In this document: one piece after another, positions 44,475 to 56,228 of the stretch | Layout: every line of letters starts with the position of its first letter | Position numbering within the stretch: the first letter of the stretch is position 1 | NCBI RefSeq assembly: GCF_958295425.1 | Contig: NC_081153.1 | Coordinates: 1,913,113-1,977,112, forward strand | Direction of reading: 5' to 3' | Length of the DNA: 64,000 bases | Source of the DNA: Solea solea | Taxonomy: Eukaryota > Chordata > Actinopteri > Pleuronectiformes > Soleidae | Translations under genes and position numbers: made by a program | Notes under the pieces: model-generated | Seen by the model: only the letters and a program-made list of their open reading frames with translations | Told to the model about the DNA's origin: nothing | Database searches by the model: none

Positions 44475-44480
44475 ATTTAT
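44118..44480. repeat. Cluster of CA, TA and GA microsatellites
   Basis: (CA)n 44118-44136, TA-rich 44148-44190, (CA)n 44296-44318, (GA)n with GACAGC 44340-44400, (CA)n 44440-44470. Confidence 0.9.
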
Positions 44481-44623
44481 AATACTATGTTCCATGAGAT
44501 GATTCAATTCTATTATTTATTTTATAAACAGGCAGATGATCATGTTGAAGGTCTGTGTGTATCTACACTGTCAAATATGATAAGTAAAGGCAATTGATGT
44601 TTGTTCACTTTATCTACACTAGA

Positions 44624-44720
44624 GGTGCAAAACTCGTGGCTCACATATTGGCCCCTCGATGGATTTAATGAGTCCTGCTACTTCATAATCTGTTAGAACG
44701 TCCTGAAGAACCCTGATCAA
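44624..44720 (+). mobile_element. hAT-type terminal fragment
   Basis: TAGAGGTGCAAAACTCGTGG and CTCACATATTGGCCCC resemble the CAGGGGTGTCAAACTC...GGCCC end of hAT elements, opposite in orientation to the fragment at 23152. Weakly preserved. Confidence 0.4.
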
Positions 44721-44997
44721 CACGTTCATTAGACTTCAGTGGAACTAACCACATTTATTTAGGTTGTTAAACAAGTTTGATTGTCTTTAATGAAAATGAC
44801 TCACAAAAAACAAACTGCAGTCTACCTGCAGTATCAGCAACGGCCCAACAGGGGGCTACAGCCCCACATTTTGAGCGTGTCTGTGTTAATTAATTAAGAT
44901 CTAACTAGGACTGACCTCACGTCTCCACCTCCCGACAACTTTTCACCTCTATGTGTGTATGTGTCTCGCTCATTTCCGACTTCCTGTTGAGCTGAGG

Positions 44998-45144
44998 CCA
45001 CGGTTACGATCCACGGTTACGATCCACGGTTACGATCTACGGTTACGATCTACGGTTACGATCCACGGTTACGATCTACGGTTACGATCCACGGTTACGA
45101 TCCACGGTTACGATCCACGGTTATGATCCACGGTTACGATCCAC
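44998..45144. repeat. 13-bp minisatellite, about 11 units
   Basis: Unit GGTTACGATCCAC, with GATCTAC variants in four units and one TTATG variant. It is flanked by non-repetitive sequence. Confidence 0.95.
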
Positions 45145-45589
45145 TTTTTTATTCAACATCTTCCCACCATGTTTTCGGGATATTTGGTGAACCCCAACAT
45201 TTGCTGAAGTCATAGGGCACTTCCTGTTTTGCCGTGGCCAGACTGTTGTTTTGTTTTGAACATGAAGCTGAAGCACAGATGATGGAGGATACAGTGACTC
45301 AGGAGAAATGAGGCGCGGGGGGGAAGTGTGATGTTTGTCGTCGCGGCTGAGGACCCTCGAGGCCGCTGACACATTACAGAGATGATGAGAAACTCAAAGA
45401 GACGCGAGGACTCAACGAGGACAAGGACCTCATGGGAAATGTTTCAGGGAAGATTGGTGGGACGCGGTGTCCCAGCGGTGACACGACGAGTCTCACAGAA
45501 GAGTTCAGTGCTAACTGCTTTTCACCGATGCAAGGACACGTCCTGTGTGGACAAAACTCACATGTCCACTGACAAGTGAAGTGTGTCAA
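45145..45589. other. No gene supported
   Basis: Two overlapping opposite-strand frames (65 and 71 codons) have no recognisable features. Confidence 0.35.
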
Positions 45590-46150
45590 CTGTTCACTCT
45601 CACACTAAACCCCACAGAGAAAACCAGGCAGAGTGTTTAAGGGGCAACAGCAACATTTAAAACTTAACAAAACACTTAGCCTATTCATTCTACATCAGCT
45701 TAAGTCTATAATGTCTTAAGAATATGTTCAGTGACTTAGCTGCTGGTCCTCTGCTGCCTCGTGTGGTCACTTTGTGTCACTGAAGTACAGTGGTCCCTCG
45801 TTTATCGTGGGGGTTATCTTCTAAAAATAACACTATTCACAATTTATTGAGAAATAAAAATATAAACGTTTTCTAGCTATTAGAAAATAATAGAATAATA
45901 GAAATCTATTTTAATGATCAACCTACGAGGACACATAAGCATTTTTTAATAATGACTCGCGGGTATTTCACAGTTCCTCTGACGATGCCGCGGCCTCTTC
46001 ATCCTCGCGTCTTCATCACCTATTTTCTCTATGGACTTTGGTGTAGGAGAGTGAGTGGTGAATGAACTTCAGTTTCCTGTTTGAAAAGTCTGTCTGACAG
46101 TGAGATAAAGACGTGAACATGTTCTTTAGATACTGTAGACTTAAAATATA
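45590..46150 (+). mobile_element. Palindromic MITE, copy 9, rearranged and interrupted
   Basis: Begins with a left-arm scrap (TTCACTCTCACACTAAACCC), then an outer segment (CATCAGCTTAAGTCTATAAT), then GCTGCTGGTCCTCTGCTGCC up to CACTGAAGTA (45789). After a pogo-like insertion the right arm resumes at 46019 with TATTTTCTCTATGGACTTTG and runs to CAGTGAGATAAAGACGTGAA and ACTGTAGACTTAA. The out-of-order left pieces suggest two overlapping copies or an internal deletion. Confidence 0.75.
45787..46018. mobile_element. pogo/Tigger-like DNA element fragment in MITE copy 9
   Basis: CAGTGGTCCCTCGTTTATCG (45789 on) and GGGGGTTATCTTCTAAAAAT look like the terminus of pogo-type Tc1/mariner elements. It abuts a TA, as expected of that superfamily. 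The matching right terminus was not found, so the copy is truncated or the right end has decayed. Confidence 0.55.
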
Positions 46151-46816
46151 ACCCAAATATGGTCGTTTTGGACATTTCAAAAGTTATTTTTTAAGCTGAA
46201 TAAAATAAATGGCTAAAAAGACTAAATCATGACAGGAAATAAAGAAGGAGAACAGGGTGAAAAACAGCAAACGTGATCATTGATTGTGTTTTTATTTGAA
46301 TCTGAAGACACAGAGAGAGACAGAGGAGGAAAAAGGCGTGTTAGCGTGTGGTTAAAGACAACCTCATCACACATTTATTCAGCTGCAGTTTAGCTATGCT
46401 AATACGAAGGGATGGATTTACATCGACTGTGGACGTGTGGATTATTTCAGCACACACACAGACAGACTGACAGACAGTGATGGAGCGTCTTTAGAATGTG
46501 CATAAATGAGAATAATTATGCCCGGGCTGATGCTACGTATTAGCGACAAAGTGATGGAGACAGAATTTATGCAAATTAGCGGCATGATTTATTTTCCTCT
46601 GCCACTTTATTTGTGCAGAACATCAACAACCCTGAACGTGTTTTTATCTGGGAAACTCAAGGGCGTCGTTTCATCCTCGAAGAAAAAGAAAAGCTGAGCA
46701 GATTCACTCAAATCAAATGCACATAGTTTTAGAACGTGAAGCCAATTCAGAAGCTTCTGAGTGATGTGTTCTCTTAAAGGTCCACCAGGGGGCGACTGCA
46801 GGGCACGTAACAAGAT
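46151..46816. other. No gene; candidate conserved non-coding element
   Basis: 46490-46625 combines ATGCAAAT (octamer) with several TAAT/ATTA sites and a GCATAAAT...ATTATGC pair, with no repeat character. See the findings. Confidence 0.35.
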
Positions 46817-47165
46817 CAATTCTACACCTGCTTATGTCTTTGACATCTTAAGAACACGGTCACGTCTTTATCTCACTGTTACACAGACTTTACAACAGGA
46901 AACTGAAGTTTGTAAACCACTCACTCTCCCACACCAAAGTCCATAGAGAACATAAGTGATTTTAACATCACACACACACACAGGAGTAGTTGATCCACTG
47001 CTGCCTCCATCACTAAGTTCAAATGTCTGATTTTGTAAAATCCTTTGTTCAGATTGACCTCAGTGACACAAAGTGACCACACGAGGCAGCAGAGGAACTG
47101 ATCTTCTCTCTGGGCTTTGGTGTGGGAGAGTGAGTGGTTTACAAATGTCAGTTTGCTGTTAACTC
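46817..47165 (-). mobile_element. Palindromic MITE, copy 10
   Basis: GACATCTTAAGAACACGGTC, TTATCTCACTGTTACACAGA, CAGGAAACTGAAGTTTGTAA, GGAGTAGTTGATCCACTGCT and CATCACTAAGTTCAAATGTC; right arm GTGACACAAAGTGACCACAC and GGGCTTTGGTGTGGGAGAGT. Reverse orientation, right outer end missing. Confidence 0.88.
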
Positions 47166-47753
47166 ATGGAAAGAGTCGTGCGCTCTGTGACACAGAGGAT
47201 GTTGCAAAGCAATAAAGGAAAAGCGTTCTCTTTTATGATGTTTTTGTGTCTGAAACAATCACCATGTTCACCACCAGGAAATCTGTTTGTGTGTGAAAGA
47301 GAAACAAACAGAAATGTTTAACACCTGCTACGATGAGTGAAAACCACTGAAACTTCTCTCCTCTCATCTGGCAAATGACTCTCTCTCCGCCACTATTCCT
47401 CCTATTCCTCCTCCTCTTCCTCTTCCTCACATCTGAAATCCTGCAGTGGAGAGAGAGAGAGTGAGAGAGAGAGAGAGAGAGAGGGAGAGACAGCCCGAGG
47501 GACGATGGAGAAGGTAGAGCGATAAAGAGGATGAAGGAGGGAGGAGGTGAGAATAAAGAGGGACAGACAGATGAGAGGTAATGAGGCGTCATGATGAGAG
47601 GAGAACGCAACAACAGAAGAAAAAAACCACGAGTCATTGTGAGCTGTGAGCGAACAAAAGAGAATTGCCAAGTCATTGCAGGAGATGTGAAGAAGTCATA
47701 GTAACACTGAGAGACGGGAGGGAGGAGCTATGAGGAACACAGCGGGAGTGTGA

Positions 47754-47797
<44 letters not shown>

Positions 47798-47909
47798 CCA
47801 CAATTCTCAAAACTTTGGAGACCAGGTTTTGGTCTCCATGAGGACTAAATGTCACTGTAATGACAGGAAACGTCCTAAAGAGGCAGCAACAAAACACAAG
47901 AAAAAAAAA
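47166..47909. other. No gene; GA and CA tracts
   Basis: (GA)n at 47451-47485 and (CA)n at 47757-47794, followed by GGAGACCAGGTTTTGGTCTC (a short hairpin related to the GTCCCCACAA repeats further right). Open frames on the minus strand are low-complexity. Confidence 0.5.
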
Positions 47910-48368
47910 GATTTTAGCCACTTAACGTAAGACTCAGGAAACAGGAAATTCACGTTTGTAAACCACTCACTCTCCCACACCAAAGCCCACAGAGAAAAAC
48001 ATCGATTTTACATCACACACACACACACACACAGGAGTTGTTGATCCACTGCTGCCTCCATCACTAAGTTCAAATGTCTTATTTTTCAGAATTCGTCATT
48101 TAAAACCCTTCATTATGATGTAAATCAGTGACACAAAGTGACCACACAAGGCAGCAGTAGAGCAGCAGCTCCTGTGTCCCGCCAGCTAAAATCACTGGTT
48201 TTCATTATGGGCTTTGGTGTTGGAGAGTGAGTGGTTTATAAACGTGAATTTCCTGTTGGAAAAGTCTGTTTAACAGTGAGATAAAGACATGAACATGTTC
48301 TTAAGACATGGTAGATTTAAAGTGACATAGATTTAATGAGTTGAGTATGTTGTTAAGTGGCTAAAATC
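47910..48368 (-). mobile_element. Palindromic MITE, copy 11, complete with 17-bp TIRs
   Basis: Perfect TIRs GATTTTAGCCACTTAAC (47910-47926) and GTTAAGTGGCTAAAATC (48352-48368). The left arm holds AGGAAATTCACGTTTGTAAA, CACTCACTCTCCCACACCAA and (CA)n at 48016-48032; the right arm holds CTTTGGTGTTGGAGAGTGAG, GGTTTATAAACGTGAATTTC and CAGTGAGATAAAGACATGAA. Reverse orientation, 459 bp. No clear target duplication could be fixed because the left flank is an A-run. Confidence 0.92.
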
Positions 48369-48439
48369 AAGTATAATCAATGCTGACACTTGTTTCTTGT
48401 GTTTTCTGCCTGAAAAATGTGACTTTTTTTTACATTTAA

Positions 48440-48670
48440 GTAACTTTCAAACGTGGAAAAGAGAGATGATGACTAGTTTGTCAGACTGGAAAAAAATCCA
48501 TGTTTTTCAAATAATATCTGTGACCTATAAGAGCTGAATGTTGTTTTTTCAACACTCGTTAGCGCCTCACCTCCCTGACACCATGCTAACATACTCTCAC
48601 ACATTCCACTGGATAACAAGCTCTTCAGTGTGGCAGAGCAGCCAATTACACCACAGCGCCCGCACACTAC
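48440..48670. repeat. 233-bp unit, copy A
   Basis: Starts GTAACTTTCAAACGTGGAAA and ends CCACAGCGCCCGCACACTAC. Differs from copies B and C by GAGAGATG for GAGAGCTG and CGCCC for CGGCC, so it is the outlier. Confidence 0.93.
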
Positions 48671-49820
48671 CAGCACCAGCACCACCAACACCAACACCAG
48701 CACCAACACCAACACCAGCACCAACACCAACACCAGCACCAGCACCAGCACCAGCACCAACACCAGCACAAGCACCAGCACCACCAACACCAGCACTACC
48801 AACACCAACACCAACACCAACACTACCAGCACCAGCACCAGCAACACTACCAGCACCAGCACCAGCACCACCAACACCACCAGCACCAACACCAACACCA
48901 CCACCAGCACCAACACCAACACCAACACCAGCACCAGCACCAACACCAGCACCAACACCAGCACCAACATCAACATCAACACCAACACCAGCACCAGCAC
49001 CAGCACCAACACCAGCACCAACACCAGCAACACTACCAGCACCAACACCAACACCAGCAACACTACCAGCACCAGCACCAACACCAACACCAGTAACACT
49101 ACCAGCACCAACACCAACACCAGTAACACTACCAACACCAACACCAGCAACACTACCAGCACCAACACCAGCACCAGCACCAACACCAACACCAGCACCA
49201 ACACCAGCACCAGCACCAACAACAGCATCAACATCAACATCAACACCAACACCAACACCAACACCAACACCAGCACCAACACCAGCACCAGCACCAGCAC
49301 CAGCACCAACACCAGCAACACTACCAGCACCAACACCAGCAACACTACCAGCACCAGCACCAACACCAACACCAGTAACACTACCAGCACCAACACCAAC
49401 ACCAGTAACACTACCAACACCAACACCAGCAACACTACCAGCACCAACACCAGCACCAGCACCAGCACCAACACCAACACCAGCACCAACACCAGCACCA
49501 GCACCAACACCAGCAACACTACCAGCACCAACACCAGCAACACTACCAGCACCAGCACCAGCACCAACACCAACACCAGTAACACTACCAGCACCAACAC
49601 CAACACCAGTAACACTACCAACACCAACACCAGCAACACTACCAGCACCAGCACCAGCCCCAGCACCAGCAACACTACCAGCACCAGCACCAACACCAGC
49701 AACACCACCAGCACCAACACCAGCAACACTACCAGCACCAACACCAGCAACACTACCAGCACCAGCACCAGCACCAGCACGAGCACCAACATCAGTAACA
49801 CTACCAGCACCAGCACCAAA

Positions 49821-50050
49821 GTAACTTTCAAACGTGGAAAAGAGAGCTGATGACTAGTTTGTCAGACTGGAAAAAAATCCATGTTTTTCAAATAATATCT
49901 GTGACCTATAAGAGCTGAATGTTGTTTTTTCAACACTCGTTAGCGCCTCACCTCCCTGACACCATGCTAACATACTCTCACACATTCCACTGGATAACAA
50001 GCTCTTCAGTGTGGCAGAGCAGCCAATTACACCACAGCGGCCGCACACTA
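49821..50050. repeat. 233-bp unit, copy B
   Basis: Nearly identical to copy A, 1,381 bp downstream. It contains GCGGCCGC, absent from A. Confidence 0.95.
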
Positions 50051-52524
50051 CCAGCACCAGCACCAGCACCAGCACCACCAACACCAACACCAACACCACC
50101 AGCACCAGCACCAGCACCAACACCAACACCAGCACCAACACCAGCACCAACACCAACACCAACACCAGCACCAACACCAGCACCAGCACCAGCACCAACA
50201 CCAGCACAAGCACCAGCACCAGCACCACCAACACCAACACCAGCAACACTACCAGCACTAGCACCAGCACCAGCACCACCAACACCACCAGCAACACTAC
50301 CAGCACCAGCACCAGCACCAACACCAACATCAACACCAGCAAAACTACCAGCACCGGCACCAACACCAACACCAACACCAACACCAGTAAAACTACCAGC
50401 ACCAGCACCAACACCAACATCAACACCAACACCAGTAACACTACCAGCACCAGCACCAACACCAACACCAACACCAGTAACACTACCAGCACCAGCACCA
50501 ACACCAGCAACACTACCAGCAACAGCACCAACACCAACACCAGCAACACTACCAGCACCAGCACCAACACCAACACCAGCAACACTACTAGCACCAGCAT
50601 CAACACCAACACCAGCAACACTACCATCACCAACACCAGCAACACTACCAGCACCAGCGCCAACACCAACACCAACACCAGCAACACTACCAGCACCGGC
50701 ACCAACACCAACACCAACACCAGTAACACTACCACTACCAGCACCAGCACCAGCACCAACACCAACACCAGTAACACTAGCAGCACCAACACCAACACCA
50801 ACACCAACACCAGCAACACTACCAGCACCAGCACCAACACCAACACCAGCAACACTACCAGCACCAGCACCAACACCAACACCAGCAACACTACCAGCAC
50901 CAGCACCAACACCAACACCAGCAACACTACCAGCACCAACACCAGCAACACTACCAGCACCAACACCAATACCAACACGAACACCAACATCAACATCAAA
51001 ACCAACACCAACACCAGCAGCACTTCCAGCACCAACACCAACACCAGCAACACTACCAGCACCAACACCAACACCAGTAACACTACCAGCACCAGCACCA
51101 ACACCAACACCAGCAACACTACCAGCAACAGCACCAACACCAACACCAGCAACACTACCAGCACCAACACCAGCAACACTACTAGCACCAGCACCAACAC
51201 CAACACCAGCAACACTACCAGCACCAACACCAGCAACACTACCAGCACCAGCACCAGCACCAACACCAACACCAACACCAACACCAACACCAGCAACACT
51301 ACCAGCACCGGCACCAACACCAACACCAGTAACACTACCACTACCAGCACCAGCACCAGCACCAACATCAACACCAACACCAGTAACACTAGCAGCACCA
51401 GCACCAATACCAACACCAGCAACACTACCAGCACCAGCACCAACACCAACACCAACACCAACACCAGCAACACTACCAGCACCAACACCAACACCGACAC
51501 CAGCAACACTACTAGCACCAGCACCAGCACCAACACCAGCAACACTACCAGCACCAACACCAACACCAACACCAGCACCAACATCAACACCAACACCAGC
51601 ACCAGCACCAGCACCAACACCAGCACCAACACCAGCACCAACACCAACACCAACACCAGCACCAGCACCAACACCAACACCAGCACCAGCACCAACACCA
51701 ACACCAGTAACACTACCAGCACCAGCACCAACACCAACACCAACACCAGTAACACTACCAGCACCAACACCAGCACCAGCACCAGCACCAACACCAACAC
51801 CAACACCAACACCAGCAACACTACCAGCACCAGCACCAACACCGACACCAACACCAGCAACACTACTAGCACCAGCACCAACACCAACACCAGCAACACT
51901 ACCATCACCAGCACCAGCACCAACACCAACACCAGCAACACTACCAGCACCAGCACCAGCACCAACACCAACACCAGCAACACTACCAGCACCAGCACCA
52001 GCACCACCAACACCAACACCACCAGCACCAGCACCAACACCAACACCAGCACCAGCACCAACACCAGCACCAACACCAACACCAGCACCAACACCAGCAC
52101 CAGCACCAGTACCAGCACCAGCACCAACACCAGCACAAGCACCAGCACCACCAACACCAGCACTACCAACACCAACACCAACACCAGCAACACTACCAGC
52201 ACCAGCACCAGCACCACCAACACCACCAGCAACACTACCAGCACCAGCACCAGCACCAGCACCAGCACCAACACCAACACCAACATCAACACCAGCAAAA
52301 CTACCAGCACCGGCACCAACACCAACACCAACACCAGTAACACTACCAGCACCAGCACCAACACTAACACTAACACCAACACCAACACCAGTAACACTAC
52401 CAGCACCAGCACCAACACCAACACCAGTAACACTACCAGCACCAGCACCAACACCAACACCAGCAACACTACCAGCAACAGCACCAACACCAACATCAGT
52501 AACACTACCAGCACCAGCACCAAA

Positions 52525-52754
52525 GTAACTTTCAAACGTGGAAAAGAGAGCTGATGACTAGTTTGTCAGACTGGAAAAAAATCCATGTTTTTCAAATAAT
52601 ATCTGTGACCTATAAGAGCTGAATGTTGTTTTTTCAACACTCGTTAGCGCCTCACCTCCCTGACACCATGCTAACATACTCTCACACATTCCACTGGATA
52701 ACAAGCTCTTCAGTGTGGCAGAGCAGCCAATTACACCACAGCGGCCGCACACTA
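52525..52754. repeat. 233-bp unit, copy C
   Basis: 2,704 bp after copy B and, as far as I read, identical to it; shares GCGGCCGC. Confidence 0.95.
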
Positions 52755-55700
52755 CCAGCACCAGCACCAGCACCACCAACACCAACACCAACACCACCAG
52801 CACCAGCACCAGCACCAACACCAACACCAACACCACCAGCACCAGCACCAGCACCAACACCAACACCAACACCAACACCAGCACCAACACCAGCACCAAC
52901 ACCAACACCAACACCAGCACCAACACCAGCACCAGCACCAGCACCAACACCAGCACAAGCACCAGCACCACCAACACCAACACCAGCAACACTACCAGCA
53001 CCAGCACCAGCACCACCAACACCACCAGCAACACTACCAGCACCAGCACCAGCACCAGCACCAACACCAACACCAACACCAACATCAACACCAGCAAAAC
53101 TACCAGCACCGGCACCAACACCAACACCAACACCAGTAACACTACCAGCACCAGCACCAACACCAACATCAACACCAACACCAGTAACACTACCAGCACC
53201 AGCACCAACACCAACACCAACACCAGTAACACTACCAGCACCAGCACCAACACCAGCAACACTACCAGCAACAGCACCAACACCAACACCAGCAACACTA
53301 CCAGCACCAGCACCAACACCAACACCAGCAACACTACTAGCACCAGCATCAACACCAACACCAGCAACACTACCATCACCAACACCAGCAACACTACCAG
53401 CACCAGCGCCAACACCAACACCAACACCAGCAACACTACCAGCACCGGCACCAACACCAACACCAACACCAGTAACACTACCACTACCAGCACCAGCACC
53501 AGCACCAACACCAACACCAACACCAACACCAGTAACACTAGCAGCACCAACACCAACACCAACACCAGCAACACTACCAGCACCAGCACCAACACCAACA
53601 CCAGCAACACTACCAGCACCAACACCAATACCAACACCAACACCAACATCAACATCAAAACCAACACCAACACCAGCAGCACTTCCAGCACCAACACCAA
53701 CACCAGCAACACTACCAGCACCAACACCAACACCAACACCAGTAACACTACCAGCACCAGCACCAGCACCAACACCAACACCAGCAACACTACCAGCAAC
53801 AGCACCAACACCAACACCAGCAACACTACCAGCACCAACACCAGCAACACTACTAGCACCAGCACCAACACCAACACCAGCAACACTACCAGCACCAACA
53901 CCAGCAACACTACCAGCACCAGCACCAGCACCAACACCAACACCAACACCAACACCAGCAACACTACCAGCACCGGCACCAACACCAACACCAGTAACAC
54001 TACCACTACCAGCACCAGCACCAACATCAACACCAACACCAGTAACACTAGCAGCACCAGCACCAACACCAACACCAGCAACACTACCAGCACCAGCACC
54101 AACACCAACACCAGCAACACTACCAGCACCAACACCAACACCGACACCAGCAACACTACTAGCACCAGCACCAGCACCAACACCAGCAACACTACCAGCA
54201 CCAACACCAACACTAACACCAGCACCAACATCAACACCAACACCAGCACCAGCACCAGCACCAACACCAGCACCAACACCAGCACCAACACCAACACCAA
54301 CACCAGCACCAGCACCAACACCAACACCAGCACCAGCACCAACACCAACACCAGTAACACTACCAGCACCAGCACCAACACCAACACCAACACCAGTAAC
54401 ACTACCAGCACCAACACCAGCACCAGCACCAGCACCAACACCAACACCAACACCAGCAACACTACCAGCACCAGCACCAACACCGACACCAACACCAGCA
54501 ACACTACTAGCACCAACACCAACACCAGCAACACTACCATCACCAGCACCAGCAACACTACCAGCACCAGCACCAACACCAACACCAGCAACACTACCAG
54601 CACCAGCACCAGCACCAACACCAACACCAGCAACACTACCAGCACCAGCACCAACACCAACACCAGCAACACTACCAGCACCAGCACCAACACCAACACC
54701 AGCAACACTACCAGCACCAGCACCAACACCAACACCAGCAACACTACCAGCACCCACACCAACACCAACACCAGCACCAGCAACACTACCAGCACCAGCA
54801 CCAACACCAACACCAACACCAGCAACACTACCAGCACCAACACCAACACCAGCACCAACATCAACATCAACACCAACACCAGCACCAGCACCAGCACCAG
54901 CACCAGCACCAGCACCAACACCAGCACCAGCACCAACACCAACACCAACACCAGCACCAGCACCAACACCAACACCAGCACCAGCACCAACACCAACACC
55001 AGTAACACTACCAGCACCAGCACCAGCACCAACACCAACACCAGCACCAGCACCAGCACCAGCACCAACACCAACACCAGCAACACTGCCAGCACCAGCA
55101 CCAACACCGACACCAACACCAGCAACACTACTAGCACCAGCACCAACACCAACACCAGCAACACTACCATCACCAGCACCAGCAACACTACCAGCACCAG
55201 CACCAACACCAGCAACACTACCAGCACCAGCACCAACACCAACACCAGCAACACTACCAGCACCAGCACCAACACCAACACCAGCAACACTACCAGCACC
55301 AGCACCAACACCAACACCAGCAACACTACCAGCACCAGCACCAGCACCAACACCAACACCAACACCAGCAACACTACCAGCACCAACACCAACACCAACA
55401 CCAACACCAGCACCAGCAACACTACCAGCACCAGCACCAACACCAACACCAACACCAGCAACACTACCAGCACCAGCACCAACACCAACACCAGCAACAC
55501 TACCAGCACCAGCACCAACACCAACACCAGCAACACTACCATCACCAACACCAACACCAACAACAGCACCAGCACCAACACCAGCACCAGCACCAGCACC
55601 AGCACCAACACCAGCACCAGCACCAACACCAACACCAACACCAACACCAGCACCAGCACCAACACCAGTAACACTACCAGCACCAGCACCAGCACCAACA

Positions 55701-55935
55701 CCAACACCAGTAACACTACCAGCACCAGCACCAACACCAACACCAACACCAGCACCAACACCAACACCAGCAACACTACCAGCACCCCCCCCCCCCCCCA
55801 AGAAACAGAGGAGAGGAAGTGGAAAACAAGTGTCACACACAGATACTGTAGTTTAGAGTGTTTGTGTGATGCTAAAGTGATAGTTCAGGTGTGTGTGTAT
55901 GAGATTACTGACTTAAAGTCAACACTAACTTTTAA

Positions 55936-56228
55936 CACCAACGAAAAACTGAAGTTTGTAAACCACTCACTCTCCCACACCAAAGCCCACAGAGAAAATC
56001 AGTGATTTTAACATCACACACACAGGAGTTGTTGATCCACCGTTGCCTCCATCAGTGAATTCAAATGTCTTATTTTAGTGACTTTGGCTTTTAAAATCCT
56101 TTGTTCAGATTTAGCACAATGACACAGAGTGACCACATGAGGCAGCAGTAGAGCAGCAGCTCCTGTATCCACCTGGAGTTAAAACCACCTGTTTTCTCTA
56201 TATGGGCTTTGGTGCAGGAGAGTTGTCA
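55936..56228 (-). mobile_element. Palindromic MITE, copy 12
   Basis: AAACTGAAGTTTGTAAACCA, CTCACTCTCCCACACCAAAG, GGAGTTGTTGATCCACCGTT; right arm GAGTGACCACATGAGGCAGC and TGGGCTTTGGTGCAGGAGAG. Reverse orientation, outer ends missing. Confidence 0.85.

Larger units (their letters stand above)
48440..55800. repeat. CACCAR hexamer satellite array in three blocks
   Basis: Blocks of CACCAA/CACCAG hexamers at about 48671-49820, 50051-52524 and 52755-55784, with recurrent CAACACTACCAG and CAGTAACACTACC punctuation. Each block is preceded by a 233-bp unit (separate entries). The third block ends in a C-run (55785-55798). The hexamer has no stop codon in any of the six frames, so all frames stay open for up to about 1,096 codons (TPAPTP, STNTNT, VLVLVL, GAGVGV); these are artefacts. 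Variants such as GCAGCACTTCCAGC (about 51018 and 53676) are shared between blocks 2 and 3. Confidence 0.97.

Noticed and set aside
48473..56005. Open frames of 400-1,096 codons on both strands (TPAPTP, STNTNT, VLVL, GAGV)
   Set aside because: CACCAR hexamers contain no stop in any frame; overlapping frames on both strands cannot all be genes and none shows a domain.
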